From positions 1-60,010 of the forward strand of contig JAJPHB010000110.1 of assembly GCA_021325525.1 (NCBI GenBank): DNA of 60,010 nt, in the 5' to 3' direction. Both the position numbers and the translations under genes were made by a program. Positions 22,508 to 31,478 of the stretch are shown here, piece after piece (within the stretch, counting starts at the first letter, position 1; every line of letters starts with the position of its first letter). The notes beneath the pieces were generated by a model. The model searched no databases and had not been told where the DNA came from. It worked only from the letters and a program-made list of their open reading frames with translations. The stretch comes from Alphaproteobacteria bacterium (GTDB taxonomy: Bacteria; Pseudomonadota; Alphaproteobacteria; ATCC43930; CGMCC-115725).

Positions 22508-23368
22508 TCAGTCCGGGAAGCCGTCGAGGATCGCGCATCTCTCGATGATGCTCTTCCGCTTCTGCCGCCTTGCCAGAGCGGCGGCGCAGCGCCGGAGCGC
22601 CTTCACGTCGAGGGCGGGATCGGCCGCGCAGAGCTGCACCACGTTGTCCTTGAAGCCGCGCAAGGCCAGAAAATAGCTGCGCGCCGCCAAGGATGCGGCG
22701 CGGCGCGCATGCGGCAGGTAGAGCGCCTTGTCGCGCGCGTCTGCCCAATTGACCGCGATGCAGCCGCCGGGCTCGAGCCGCGCCGCGCATTCTTCCCAGA
22801 ATTCGAGCGGCGGCAAATTGAACCCGTGCCCGCCATAGATGTCGACGAGGATGGCATCGAAGCGCCCCTCGGCATGGCGCACGACATCGGCGGCCTCGGC
22901 CAGCTCGACCGGATGGTCGATGCGGAAGTGCCGGCGTGCGAGGCGAAGCACCGTCGGGTCGTACTCGACCACGGTCGCCGCGCAATCGGGGAAATAGGCG
23001 CGGAGGAAGCGCAGCATCGCGCCGCCGCCGAGCCCGAGGAGAAGCGCCGAGCGCGGCTGGGGGACAACCGCCACGGCGAGCGCCATAGCCTGCTCATAGG
23101 CGAAGACGAGCCGCTCGGGGCGCAGCAGGCTCATGGCCGATTGCTGCGTCAGAAGCCCATTCTGCGGCAGCGAGACGAGGCAGCGCCGGATGTCGCCGCC
23201 CCGCGGCACATCGACCACGGCAAGGCGTGCGCCGAAGGCCGTCGCATAGGCCTCCTCGACGATGCGGGCGCCGGGGCCGAAGGCGAAGCGGATGGGCTCG
23301 CGGCTGGTGGTCGGTGCGCTCGCTGCCGGCGATGCCGCGCGCCGGAGCCTGACTGTGGCAGCCGTCAA
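22508..23368 (-). CDS. Spermidine-synthase-like protein (methyltransferase fold)
   Basis: The recognised part contains SALLLGLGGGAMLRFLRAYFPDCAATVVEYDPTVLRLARRHF, then RFDAILVDIYGGHGFNLPPLEFWEECAARLEPGGCIAVNWA. This is the SpeE-like Rossmann fold with a glycine-rich loop and an acidic residue ending beta 2. Members either transfer aminopropyl groups or are uncharacterised relatives; I would not name a substrate. The start is uncertain because no ATG occurs upstream of the fold. A TTG at 23366-23368, just after the bpt stop, gives 286 aa; the open frame continues further into bpt. It appears to be co-transcribed with bpt. Confidence 0.78.
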   Translation of the reverse strand: MTAATVRLRRAASPAASAPTTSREPIRFAFGPGARIVEEAYATAFGARLAVVDVPRGGDIRRCLVSLPQNGLLTQQSAMSLLRPERLVFAYEQAMALAVAVVPQPRSALLLGLGGGAMLRFLRAYFPDCAATVVEYDPTVLRLARRHFRIDHPVELAEAADVVRHAEGRFDAILVDIYGGHGFNLPPLEFWEECAARLEPGGCIAVNWADARDKALYLPHARRAASLAARSYFLALRGFKDNVVQLCAADPALDVKALRRCAAALARRQKRKSIIERCAILDGFPD

Positions 23369-23369
23369 G

Positions 23370-24158
23370 TCAGGGGGAAAATGGCTGCCAGCCTTGCGCG
23401 CCCAGGCTCTCAAGCGGGCGGAAGCGGGTCTTGTAGGACATCTTGTCGCTCTCGGCGATCCAGTAGCCGAGATAGATATAGGGCAGGCCTCGCCGCCGGG
23501 CGTCCTCGACGAGCCACAACACCATGAAGGTGCCGAGGCTGCGCCGGGCAAGGAGCGGATCGAAGAAGCTGTACACCGCCGAATAGCCGTCATCGAGCGC
23601 ATCGATGATGCAGGCGCCGACCAGAATCCGCCGGGGATCGCGGAACTCGACGATCCGCGTGTCGATCGGGCTGTCCTCGATCATGGCGCGGTAGTCGCCG
23701 AAGGTCATGGCCGCCATCTCGCTGCCGGCGTGGCGGGTCCGCTCGTAGCGGACGAAGAGGCGGTATTGCTCGGCGGTGGCGCGCAGCTCCGTCTCGCGTC
23801 CTTCGATATCGGCATTGATCCGGGCGACGCGGCGGGTCGATCGTGTCGGGCAGAAGGCGAGGGCGGCGACGCGCACCGGCACGCAGCCGGCGCAGCCGGC
23901 GCAGCTCGGCCGATAGGCAAGATGATGGCTGCGGCGGAAGCCGGCTCGGCACAAATCGTCGTAGAACGACTTGGCATCGCGGCCGGCGAGCTCGGTGATG
24001 AGCTTGCGCTCGAGCTTTCCGTCGAGATAGGGGCAGGGCAGGGCCGAGGTGCGGTAGAAGTGCTGGAGCGGCGTGACGAGGGGCCGGCTGTATTCCGCGC
24101 TGCGGGTTTCGATCGCAACCCGACGCTCTTCGATCGCTCCGCCCTGACCTTCGGGCAT
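23370..24158 (-). CDS. bpt: Aspartate/glutamate leucyltransferase (Bpt)
   Basis: This 262-aa protein is the bacterial arginyl-tRNA-protein-transferase relative that adds Leu to N-terminal Asp or Glu, marking proteins for ClpS/ClpAP. It has the N-terminal Cys pattern YRPSCAGCAGCVPVRV and the family blocks ARINADIEGRETELRATAEQYRLFVRYERTRHAGSEM and FSFFDPLLA-like YSFFDPLLARRSLGTFMVLWLVEDARRRGLPYIYLGYWI. The C-terminal block MSYKTRFRPLESLGAQGW is also typical. The ATG at 24158 has GAGG upstream, and longer frames are out of family. Cytoplasmic. Confidence 0.93.
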   Translation of the reverse strand: MPEGQGGAIEERRVAIETRSAEYSRPLVTPLQHFYRTSALPCPYLDGKLERKLITELAGRDAKSFYDDLCRAGFRRSHHLAYRPSCAGCAGCVPVRVAALAFCPTRSTRRVARINADIEGRETELRATAEQYRLFVRYERTRHAGSEMAAMTFGDYRAMIEDSPIDTRIVEFRDPRRILVGACIIDALDDGYSAVYSFFDPLLARRSLGTFMVLWLVEDARRRGLPYIYLGYWIAESDKMSYKTRFRPLESLGAQGWQPFSP

Positions 24159-24283
24159 AACTGCCTCGCTCCTCCCTCCGCCGTTCCGGCTCTGACGGCC
24201 GTGCCGTCGCGGAATTATGGACGAGAGAGGCGGGGCTGCGCCAGAGGAATGCGTGCGCGAACGCGTGGCGGCGCGCGGCGTGG

Positions 24284-25330
24284 TTAACGCTGCGCCAGCG
24301 TGCCCACCGGCGGCTTCGCCTCGCGCAGCAGCACGATGCTGATGCGACGGTTTCGCGGCGAGGCCGGATCGTCGGGAAGCAGGGGATCGCGATCGGCGGC
24401 CCCGACTACCTTGGTGATGCGATCGGCGGGCACGCCGGCGGCGATGAGGGCGCGCCGGCTGGCATTGGCGCGGTCGCTCGACAGCTCCCAATTGCCGTAA
24501 TTGCCGGCCCGGGCAAAGGGCGTCGAATCGGTGTGGCCGGTCACCGAGATCTTGTTGGGCAGCTTCTGTACCACCCGTGCCACGAGGGCCATCAGCTTCT
24601 TCGCCGAATCGACCATCTCGCTCGAGCCGAGCGGGAACATCGAATACTTGTCCTGATCGACGAGCTGGATGCGCAGCCCCTCGGGCGTCCGGTCGATGAT
24701 GAGGTTCTGAGCGAGCTGCTTCAGATCGGGGATGTCCTGGATCGCCTGGCGCAGCGAGAATTCGGCGGCGGCGAATTGCTGCTCCTCCTTCGCCGCGAGC
24801 GCCTTCTCCGCCTGCCGCGCTTCGCTCTTGGCGAGTTTGGTCTGCTCGGGCTTGCCTTGATCCAGCCGGCTCGGATCGAGCTTGCCGGGTGCGCTGCCGG
24901 GCTCGGTGTTCTCGGCGACCCCCGATTTGTCGGCCGCATCCGTGTCCTTCTGTTCGTCGAGCTGGCTCGGATTGCCGGAATCCTCGCCATTGTCGCCGTC
25001 ATTGGGCTGCCGCTCGGCCGGGATCGGCATGGTCACGGCGGCGGCCGCGGTATCCGTGAGCTGGCCCGGCTTGCCCAGCGATTCGCCGCCCAGGATCTTG
25101 CCGGAGCCGCTCGAATCCGAGCGCAGCGAGATGGTCGGGTCGAAGTAATCGGCGATGCCGCGCTTCTGCACGTCGGTCGTCACGTTGAGCAGCCAGAGCA
25201 GCAGGAAGAAGGCCATCATCGCCGTCACGAAATCGGCATAGGCGACTTTCCACGCGCCGCCATGATGGCCGGCATGGCCGCCCTTCTTGATCTTCTTGAT
25301 GACGATCGTGCCGTTGGCTGGCTTGGCCAT
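24284..25330 (-). CDS. motB: Flagellar motor stator protein MotB
   Basis: This 348-aa protein has the alphaproteobacterial MotB opening KKIKKGGHAGHHGGAWKVAYADFVTAMMAFFLLLWLLN, with D33 as the proton-binding residue in the single membrane helix. A long charged linker (about 85-180, rich in Gln, Asp, Lys and Ala) leads to a C-terminal OmpA-like peptidoglycan-binding domain (ISVTGHTDSTPFARAGNYGNWELSSDRANASRRAL). It anchors the stator ring to the wall and couples ion flow to rotation. It lies 27 bases after motA in the same operon. Confidence 0.96.
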   Translation of the reverse strand: MAKPANGTIVIKKIKKGGHAGHHGGAWKVAYADFVTAMMAFFLLLWLLNVTTDVQKRGIADYFDPTISLRSDSSGSGKILGGESLGKPGQLTDTAAAAVTMPIPAERQPNDGDNGEDSGNPSQLDEQKDTDAADKSGVAENTEPGSAPGKLDPSRLDQGKPEQTKLAKSEARQAEKALAAKEEQQFAAAEFSLRQAIQDIPDLKQLAQNLIIDRTPEGLRIQLVDQDKYSMFPLGSSEMVDSAKKLMALVARVVQKLPNKISVTGHTDSTPFARAGNYGNWELSSDRANASRRALIAAGVPADRITKVVGAADRDPLLPDDPASPRNRRISIVLLREAKPPVGTLAQR

Positions 25331-25357
25331 GATGCGGTTCCCGGCCCGCTGTGGCGG

Positions 25358-26221
25358 CTAAGCCGGCGCCGGCGCCGTCTCGACCGCCTCTTCGACTTCG
25401 TAGAAGGTTGGCCGCACGTCGCTGTTGAGGGCCTTGCGCGCGAACTCGACGGCAATCGCCGGGGCGTAGCCCTGCATATAGGCGAGAATGCCGGCCTTGA
25501 TGCAGAGATAGTATTTCACCTCGGCGTCGCACCGCGCCTTGACCGCGTTCGCGATGGGACCGACGAAGCCGTAGGCGAAGAGCACGCCGCAGAATGTGCC
25601 GACGAGCGCGCCGCCGATGAGCTCGCCCAAGACGGCGGGCGGCTCCGTGATCGAGCCCATGGTGTGGATGACGCCCAGCACGGCGGCGACGATGCCGAGA
25701 GCCGGCAGCCCGTCGGCGACGGTCTGGATCGCGGCGTAGACGGCGTGCTGCTCCTCGTGATGGGTCTCGATCTCCTCGTCCATCAGCGTCTCCATCTCGT
25801 GGTGATTGTCGGTGCCGAGAGTGAGGAGACGCAGATAGTCGCAGAGAAAGACGACGGCATGGTGATCGGCGTTGAATTTGGGATATTGGGAGAAGAGAGG
25901 TGATTCCTCCGGCTTCTCGACATGCTGCTCGAGCGCGAGGGCGCCCTTGGTCTTGGCGAGCTTGAAGATGGTGTAGAGGAGGCTGAGGAGCTCCAGATAG
26001 GCCTGCTTGTCGTATTTTTCGGCCTTGAGCAGCGCCAGCACCGCCTGGCCGCTCGCCTTCAAGACGGGCTTGCGGTTCGCCGTCACGAAGCCGCCTGCGG
26101 CGGCGCCGAGGATGATCAGGATCTCGAAGGGCTGCCACAGCACGAAGAGATGCCCGCCATTCAGCAGGTATCCGCCGGCGACGCTGGCGAGGACGATGAC
26201 CGAACCGACGATGAAGAACAT
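25358..26221 (-). CDS. motA: Flagellar motor stator protein MotA
   Basis: This 287-aa membrane protein starts MFFIVGSVIVLASVAGGYLL at the ATG at 26221. It keeps MotA blocks: FEILIILGAAAGGFVTANRK, the cytoplasmic loop with charged helices (PKFNADHHAVVFLCDYLRLLTLG), and the two late helices ALGIVAAVLGVIHTMGSITEPP and GALVGTFCGVLFAYGFVGPIANAV, which line the proton path with MotB. It forms the torque-generating stator with the downstream motB. An upstream SPOR-domain gene on the same strand lies 53 bases away. Confidence 0.96.
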   Translation of the reverse strand: MFFIVGSVIVLASVAGGYLLNGGHLFVLWQPFEILIILGAAAGGFVTANRKPVLKASGQAVLALLKAEKYDKQAYLELLSLLYTIFKLAKTKGALALEQHVEKPEESPLFSQYPKFNADHHAVVFLCDYLRLLTLGTDNHHEMETLMDEEIETHHEEQHAVYAAIQTVADGLPALGIVAAVLGVIHTMGSITEPPAVLGELIGGALVGTFCGVLFAYGFVGPIANAVKARCDAEVKYYLCIKAGILAYMQGYAPAIAVEFARKALNSDVRPTFYEVEEAVETAPAPA

Positions 26222-26274
26222 GGCGAGAGGCGATCCGGAAGAGCCGCTTAACCCTGCCGCGACGGCGTTAATAT

Positions 26275-27279
26275 TCAGTGTAGCGGCGCGGCTGCTTGCT
26301 CCGCGTCGAGGCGAGAGCGCGGCGGATGGTCGGGCACCAGGATCGCCCGAATGCCCCTCTGCGTCCGCGCCGACGCGACGAGCGCGGCAGCCTCGCCGCG
26401 ACTCTGCGCCATGGCCGTGCGGCAGAAGAACCAGCCACCATCGTGCCCGCCCCTGACCACCGCGACGCGCGCGAGCGAGGCAAGATCCGCGCAATTGCGC
26501 TGGGCGTTTTCGGCCGACCGATAGGCGCCGAATTGCACGAACAACCCGCCTTGCGCCACTGCCGCCGCCTGCTGCGGCACGTCCGCCTCGACGGGATCGA
26601 CAGCGGCGGCCTCGGCGACAGGTCGCGCCGAGTTCGACGATGCCGCCGGAGCGGGTGGCGCGTCGGTCGGGTCAGCCGAAATTGGCGGTTGCGCGAACTT
26701 CGGCGGCGCGTCGGGCGCGGGGACCGCCGCCGCTTCGGGATGCCGGTCCGGCGCGGCCTCGCCCGGCCCCGCGATCGGCTCTGGTCGCGCCGGGATCGCC
26801 GTCGCGGCGGGCAATGCTGCCGTCGCTGGTGCCGGTCGATGGAGGCGCGCCGCGATCATGTCGCGCAAGGCGGGTGGGCTGGGCAGCAGCTGCCGATCCA
26901 CGAGGCGCAGGTAGTCCCAGGTACCGATCGCGGCCGAGAGCGCGAGGCAGAGAACGAGCGTGATAAGCTCGCGTGCGCTCTTGCCCGCGCGTCCTTCCGC
27001 TTCGGGAGCCGAGAGGTGGGGGGCGGGCTCCGGATCGGCCGCGGCGAGACCGGGAAATCCGGCAAGTGCCCGGCGCGCGGCGTCGAACGGATCTTCGTCT
27101 GCCGCATGCGCAGCGGCTTCTTCGGGAGCGGAAATCGGGGGCGCAAGCCAATGCGATGCCGTTCCGGCGCGCTCCTCGTCTGCGGAGGCGGTGAAGTCGA
27201 GCTTCGCCTTGAGCCGCTGCGGGCGGCCCGCCTCGGTCAATCGCGCCGCGGGTTGGGGCTGCTGTGCCGTTGGGGGCAT
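26275..27279 (-). CDS. Membrane-anchored SPOR-domain protein
   Basis: This 334-aa protein has a cytoplasmic N-terminal half, a single membrane segment at about 106-127 (LITLVLCLALSAAIGTWDYL), a Pro/Ala-rich periplasmic linker, and a C-terminal SPOR-like domain starting at about 243 (GLFVQFGAYRSAENAQRNCADLASL). SPOR domains bind denuded septal peptidoglycan. It leads the operon with motA and motB, an arrangement that could tie stator assembly to the cell wall, though co-location alone does not show that. A CtrA-type box lies 61 bases upstream of the start. Confidence 0.8.
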   Translation of the reverse strand: MPPTAQQPQPAARLTEAGRPQRLKAKLDFTASADEERAGTASHWLAPPISAPEEAAAHAADEDPFDAARRALAGFPGLAAADPEPAPHLSAPEAEGRAGKSARELITLVLCLALSAAIGTWDYLRLVDRQLLPSPPALRDMIAARLHRPAPATAALPAATAIPARPEPIAGPGEAAPDRHPEAAAVPAPDAPPKFAQPPISADPTDAPPAPAASSNSARPVAEAAAVDPVEADVPQQAAAVAQGGLFVQFGAYRSAENAQRNCADLASLARVAVVRGGHDGGWFFCRTAMAQSRGEAAALVASARTQRGIRAILVPDHPPRSRLDAEQAAAPLH

Positions 27280-27339
27280 GGGGAACGCCTCGGCTCGAAC
27301 GCATAGCGCGAATGCGCGACGGGTTTGGCAGAATTCCGG

Positions 27340-27354
27340 TTAAGCCTGGATTAA
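27340..27354 (-). promoter_or_regulatory. CtrA-type binding site (TTAA-N7-TTAAC)
   Basis: On the minus strand the sequence reads TTAA, seven bases, then TTAAC, an exact match to the consensus of the alphaproteobacterial cell-cycle regulator CtrA. It lies 61 bases upstream of the SPOR-motA-motB operon. CtrA controls flagellar genes across this class, so the position makes sense. Confidence 0.6.
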
Positions 27355-27447
27355 GATTCTCCTCGGAGCGGTCCCGCGGGCAGTGATCTTCCGTCTCCCT
27401 CCGCACTGGTGTTAAATCGCCGTCCCGCGATCTCGATAGGCGGAGAG

Positions 27448-27834
27448 ATGATGGAACGGCGGCTGATTTCTTCCGGTTCGAGCTTCGAGCGTCGTTTCGG
27501 CTATAGCCGGGCCGTCGTCGATGGCGATTTCGTCTTCGTCTCCGGCACGACCGGATTCGATTACCAAGCGATGACCATCGCCGACGATCCCGCGGCGCAG
27601 ACGCGGCAGGCCCTCGCCAATATCGAGGCGGCGCTGGCCGAGGCGGGAGCCGCACTCGACGACGTCGTCCGCGTCCGCTACTACGTCCCCGAGCGTGCCG
27701 ATTGGGACGCGATCGCCGCCGTTCTGGGCGAGCGCCTCGGCGCGATACGGCCGGCGGCGACGGCAATCTTCTGCGGCCTTGTCGATCAGCGCATGAAGAT
27801 CGAGATCGAGGCTACGGCGCGCAAACGGAGCTGA
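27448..27834 (+). CDS. RidA-family protein
   Basis: This protein has 128 aa from ATG 27448 or 127 aa from the adjacent ATG 27451; the second is better spaced from GGAGAG at 27442-27447. It opens with FERRFGYSRAVVDGDFVFVSGTTGFD and continues QTRQALANIEAALAEAGAALDDVVRVRYYV, the RidA (YjgF/YER057c) pattern. RidA proteins deaminate reactive enamine/imine intermediates; subgroups also hydrolyse other compounds. The canonical Arg near the C-terminus is not obvious here (FCGLVDQRMKIEIEATA), so it belongs to a non-archetypal subgroup. It starts a three-gene set with an SDR and an acyl-CoA dehydrogenase. Confidence 0.88.
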   Translation: MMERRLISSGSSFERRFGYSRAVVDGDFVFVSGTTGFDYQAMTIADDPAAQTRQALANIEAALAEAGAALDDVVRVRYYVPERADWDAIAAVLGERLGAIRPAATAIFCGLVDQRMKIEIEATARKRS

Positions 27835-27837
27835 ACC

Positions 27838-28512
27838 ATGCCGACCTTGCTGCTGACCGGCGCCAGCCGCGGTCTCGGGCTCGAATTCGTCCGGCAATAT
27901 GCGGCCGAGGGCTGGCGGGTCATCGCCACCTGCCGCGACCCGGGGCGGGCGAAGGCGTTGCGCGAGGTGCCGGGCGCGGTCGCGATCCATGCCCTCGATG
28001 CAGTGGATTTTGCCGCCGTCGAGCGGCTCGGCGCCCAGCTCGCCGACGAGGCCATCGACCTTCTCATCGCCAATGCCGGCATCTCGGGGCCCCGCGAGAT
28101 GCCGGCCGAGCATGTCGATGGCGAGGCCTGGGGCGAAGTCTTCCGCGTCAATGCGATGGCCCCGCTCGCGCTCGCCGGGGCATTCCGCAAGCAGCTCGCG
28201 CGCGGAGGGCAGAAGAAGGCGGTGGCGATCAGCAGCCGCATGGGCTCGATCGCCGAGAATCCCGGCGGGCGGGTCGTCTATCGTTCGTCGAAAGCGGCGC
28301 TCAACATGGTGTGGAGCTGCCTTGCCAAGGAGAATCCCGAGCTGATCGCCGTCGTGCTGCATCCGGGCTGGGTGCGGACCGATATGGGCGGCGCCGGGGC
28401 GCCGGTCCTTCCGGCCGACAGCGTGGCCGGCATGCGGAAGGTGATCGCGGGGCTGAAACCGGAGGATTCCGGGCGTTTTTACGACTACACCGGTGCGGCG
28501 ATCGCATGGTGA
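27838..28512 (+). CDS. Short-chain dehydrogenase/reductase
   Basis: This 224-aa Rossmann enzyme has the cofactor motif TGASRGLG (residues 7-14), an NAG-like motif LLIANAGISGP, and the catalytic YRSSK after ISSRMGSIAENPGGRVV, which supplies Ser, Tyr and Lys. It resembles C-factor-like SDRs of short length. It should oxidise or reduce an alcohol/carbonyl with NAD(P). It lies 3 bases after the RidA gene and 22 bases before the acyl-CoA dehydrogenase, suggesting a shared transcript. Substrate unknown. Confidence 0.9.
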   Translation: MPTLLLTGASRGLGLEFVRQYAAEGWRVIATCRDPGRAKALREVPGAVAIHALDAVDFAAVERLGAQLADEAIDLLIANAGISGPREMPAEHVDGEAWGEVFRVNAMAPLALAGAFRKQLARGGQKKAVAISSRMGSIAENPGGRVVYRSSKAALNMVWSCLAKENPELIAVVLHPGWVRTDMGGAGAPVLPADSVAGMRKVIAGLKPEDSGRFYDYTGAAIAW

Positions 28513-28534
28513 GAGGCCGGCGAGGAGGAGCGCC

Positions 28535-29671
28535 ATGATCCTGTCCCAGGAACAGGCAATGATCCAGGAGACGGCGCGCAACTTCGCCAGCGAGCGCCTC
28601 AAGCCTTTCGCCGCCGAATGGGATCGCGCCGGCGCCTTTCCGCGCCAGGCCGTCGAGGAGATGGGCCAGCTCGGCTTCATGGGAATGCTGGTTCCAGAGA
28701 GCTGGGGCGGTGCCGCCGCCGATCACGTCTCCTACGCCCTCGCCGTCGAGGAGATCGCCGCCGGCGACGGCGCCACCTCCTCGATCATGAGCGTCCACAA
28801 CTCCGTCGGTTGCATGCCGATCCTGCGCTTCGGCTCGGAGGAGCAGAAGGAGCGGTTCCTGAAGCCGCTGGCGCGCGGCGAGCAGCTTGCCGGCTTCGCC
28901 CTGACCGAGCCCGGCGCCGGCTCCGACGCCTCCGCTATCAAGACGCGCGCGCGGCGGCAGGGAAACCGCTACATTCTCGACGGCACGAAGCAGTTCATCA
29001 CCTCGGGCAAGAATGCGGATCTCGTCATCGTCTTCGCCGTCACGGATCCCGAAGCGGGCAAGAAGGGCATCAGCGCCTTCATCGTTCCGACCGCGACCCC
29101 CGGCTATCGCGTCGCCCGCCTCGAGCACAAGCTGGGGCAGCGCGCCTCGGACACGGCGCAGCTCGTCTTCGAGGAGATGGCGCTCACCCCGGACCTGCTC
29201 CTCGGCGCCGAGGGCGAGGGCTACAAGATCGCGCTCGCCAATCTCGAAGGCGGCCGCATCGGCATCGCGGCGCAGGCGGTCGGCATGGCGCGCGCCGCCT
29301 ATGAGGCGGCGCTCGGCTATGCGAAGGAGCGGCAGACCTTCGGCAAGCCCATCATCGGCCATCAGGCGGTGGCCTTTCGCCTCGCCGACATGGCGACGCA
29401 GATCGAGGCGGCGCGGCAATTGACGCTGCACGCGGCGGCCTTGCGCGATGCCGACCAGCCCTGCCTCAAAGAGGCGGCGATGGCGAAGCTCTTCGCCTCC
29501 GAGATGGCGGAGCGCGTCTGCTCCGACGCCATCCAGATCCATGGCGGCTATGGCTATCTCAACGATTTTCCCGTCGAGCGCATCTATCGCGATGTCCGCG
29601 TCTGCCAGATCTACGAGGGGTCGAGCGACATCCAGCGCCTCGTTATCAGCCGCGCCCTGGCGGAAGGCTGA
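28535..29671 (+). CDS. Acyl-CoA dehydrogenase
   Basis: This 378-aa enzyme starts at the ATG at 28535, with GAGGAGGAG upstream. It has [13 protein letters not shown] (FAD/substrate loop), [17 protein letters not shown], the FAD-binding [20 protein letters not shown], and the C-terminal [18 protein letters not shown]. The Glu in YEGSSDIQ is the catalytic base of short/medium-chain members. It makes a trans-2-enoyl-CoA and passes electrons to ETF. It is the third gene of the RidA-SDR-ACAD set, which suggests breakdown of a branched or short acyl compound. Confidence 0.94.
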   Translation: MILSQEQAMIQETARNFASERLKPFAAEWDRAGAFPRQAVEEMGQLGFMGMLVPESWGGAAADHVSYALAVEEIAAGDGATSSIMSVHNSVGCMPILRFGSEEQKERFLKPLARGEQLAGFALTEPGAGSDASAIKTRARRQGNRYILDGTKQFITSGKNADLVIVFAVTDPEAGKKGISAFIVPTATPGYRVARLEHKLGQRASDTAQLVFEEMALTPDLLLGAEGEGYKIALANLEGGRIGIAAQAVGMARAAYEAALGYAKERQTFGKPIIGHQAVAFRLADMATQIEAARQLTLHAAALRDADQPCLKEAAMAKLFASEMAERVCSDAIQIHGGYGYLNDFPVERIYRDVRVCQIYEGSSDIQRLVISRALAEG

Positions 29672-29679
29672 GACCTCCC

Positions 29680-30042
29680 TCAGCGGACATACTGCCAGGT
29701 GCCGTCCGGGCCGAGACAGGCGGCGTAGCCGTTGATCGTCGTGCAGGCCGGCGCGGGCGCGTAAGCGGGCGGCGCGGCATAGGGGTAGAGCGGGGCGTAG
29801 ACGGGCGCCGGAGCCGGCGCTGGCGTCGCATTGGCGATGATGGCGGCGCCGGCGAGCGCGAGGAGGCCGAAACCGAGGATGGCGGCGGTGTCGTCATGGC
29901 CGCCGCCATGCGCCTCGCCGCGCCACTGATGCGCGGCCGGCGGCGCGTGCCAGTCGCGGGCCGAGGCGAGCGGCGCCAGGGCGGTGGTTCCGACGAGCGC
30001 GGCGGCGAAGGCGAGGGCGGTTTTGCGCGGAGCGGTGGTCAT
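29680..30042 (-). CDS. Small exported Pro/Ala-rich protein of unknown function
   Basis: This 120-aa protein has a signal peptide (MTTAPRKTALAFAAALVGTTALAPLASA), a His/Gly-rich stretch (HQWRGEAHGGGHDD), a hydrophobic segment (AAILGFGLLALAGAAIIANA) and a low-complexity Pro/Ala/Tyr tail. It ends CTTINGYAACLGPDGTWQYVR, an ending shared by several rhizobial surface or envelope proteins. GGAGAGTAGG sits upstream of the ATG at 30042. It overlaps no other gene. Function unknown. Confidence 0.75.
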   Translation of the reverse strand: MTTAPRKTALAFAAALVGTTALAPLASARDWHAPPAAHQWRGEAHGGGHDDTAAILGFGLLALAGAAIIANATPAPAPAPVYAPLYPYAAPPAYAPAPACTTINGYAACLGPDGTWQYVR

Positions 30043-30083
30043 CCTACTCTCCAGCGGACGCTTGATCGCGTCCATGCTGATAG

Positions 30084-30095
30084 TAAGCATGCTTA
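30084..30095. promoter_or_regulatory. 12-bp palindrome TAAGCATGCTTA
   Basis: This uninterrupted palindrome lies 42 bases upstream of the small exported protein and about 160 bases upstream of the ABC transporter, in the 216-base divergent intergenic region. It may be an operator, but no regulator is nearby. The rest of the intergenic stretch shows nothing I can name. Confidence 0.3.
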
Positions 30096-30258
30096 TCGAA
30101 CCGCATCCCCGCCCAAGCCCCGCGACGCGGCGGTCATATCTCCTATAGCAGGAATGCCTTAGACTGAGGGTGGCGCCGACCGATAGCCTCGGGTGCCAGG
30201 AGGCGGGTCGGGCGGCAACCCGGCTCGGCCGAGAAAAAGCCGAAGGGGAGGGCGTTCC

Positions 30259-31281
30259 ATGAAGGCATCGCGAAAGCCGTCTGCGGCGGTTCCTTGCGCC
30301 AAGCGCGCCCTCGCGTCGCTGGGCGCGCTCCTGCTTGCAGCCGTCGCGGCGCCGGGCGCCGCCAGGGCCGAGGCGATGCCGAAGCTCGATTTCGGCGGCT
30401 CGGTGACCTGGCTCGGGCAAGTGCCGATCATGGTCGCGGTCGATAAGGGCTTCTTCAAGGAAGAGGGGCTCGATGTCGGCTACCAGGTGATCCTCGCCTC
30501 GAGCGACCGTATCGCCGCCCTCACCTCGGGCGCGGTCGCCTTCAGCAATCTCGGCCGCAGCGCCGTCGTCGCGCAAATGGCGCGCGGCAACAAAAGCTTC
30601 TACTACTTCGCCAATATCGACCAGGCGCCGGGCAACGAGGGCTGCTGGGCGCGGCCCGCCATCACGTCGCTCGCCGAGGCGCGCGGCAAGAAGATCGCGG
30701 CCAACACCTCGGCCGAGATCACGATGGACGGCCTCTTGCAGACCGCCGGCATGAGCAAGCGCGACATCGACTACCTCGACATTCCCCCGAACGAGATGGT
30801 GGCGGCGCTGACGAAGGGCGACGTCGATGCGGTCTGCGTCTGGCAGCCCTTCCTCGGCGCCGCCGAGAAAGCGGTGCCGAACGGGCACCTCCTCGGCCTC
30901 GACACCGATACCGAGAGCTACAAGCGCTATCAGACCACCGCCTCCGCCGACATCCTCATCATTTCCAGCAAGCTCGTCGACGAGCATCCCGACGAGGCGC
31001 GCAAGCTGGCAGCGGCGATCTTCAAGGGCGTCGATTTCGCCAATACGCATCAGAAGGAGACGGCCGAGACGGTCGCCCACTACTTCCACCAGACGCCGGA
31101 GGAGGTGCTGGCCGGCATGAAGACCTTCCGCTACATTGGCCTCGCGGGCTGGCCGGCGCATATGGAGCGCCAGGTCAAGCAGATGCAGAATCTTGCCGAA
31201 TGGCTGCACGCGAACCAGAAGATCGGCACGGTGCCCGACGTCGCCAAATGGGAGAATGTCAGCTTTCTGCCGGCGCCCTAG
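30259..31281 (+). CDS. ABC transporter substrate-binding protein (nitrate/sulfonate/taurine family)
   Basis: This 340-aa protein has a signal peptide ending AAPGAARAEA. The mature part shows the SsuA/TauA/NMT1 pattern: WLGQVPIMVAVDKGFFKEEGLDVGYQVILASSDRIAALTSGAVAFSNLG and later KGDVDAVCVWQPFLGAAEKAVP. The ATG at 30259 has GGGGAGGG upstream. It starts a transporter operon with a permease (31479) and ATPase (32326). The ligand class could be sulfonates, amidines, pyrimidine precursors or similar; sequence alone does not decide. A repeat separates it from the permease. Confidence 0.9.
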   Translation: MKASRKPSAAVPCAKRALASLGALLLAAVAAPGAARAEAMPKLDFGGSVTWLGQVPIMVAVDKGFFKEEGLDVGYQVILASSDRIAALTSGAVAFSNLGRSAVVAQMARGNKSFYYFANIDQAPGNEGCWARPAITSLAEARGKKIAANTSAEITMDGLLQTAGMSKRDIDYLDIPPNEMVAALTKGDVDAVCVWQPFLGAAEKAVPNGHLLGLDTDTESYKRYQTTASADILIISSKLVDEHPDEARKLAAAIFKGVDFANTHQKETAETVAHYFHQTPEEVLAGMKTFRYIGLAGWPAHMERQVKQMQNLAEWLHANQKIGTVPDVAKWENVSFLPAP

Positions 31282-31337
31282 GGTCCGGATTTGACGGCGC
31301 TCCGGCCCGTATCCTTCGCCTGCGCCGCTGCGCGGCT

Positions 31338-31404
31338 GCGCTCAGGATGAGGTGAGTTTTCCATTTCGCTTCAACTGCACAACGACACACCCCTCATCCT
31401 GCGC
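31338..31404. repeat. Inverted intergenic repeat (CTCAGGATGAGG family)
   Basis: Arm GCGCTCAGGATGAGG (31338-31352) and arm CCTCATCCTGCGC (31392-31404) are inverted copies separated by about 40 bases. This family is common between genes in rhizobia-type genomes. It lies in the 197-base gap between the binding-protein gene and the permease gene, where it could set expression ratios or stabilise the upstream mRNA. Confidence 0.65.
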
Positions 31405-31478
31405 GGAGGGCGAAGCCCGAACTCGACGAATAGGGCCGGGGTACGCGTCAATCCCATAACACCCGCAGGGGTGAGCCG

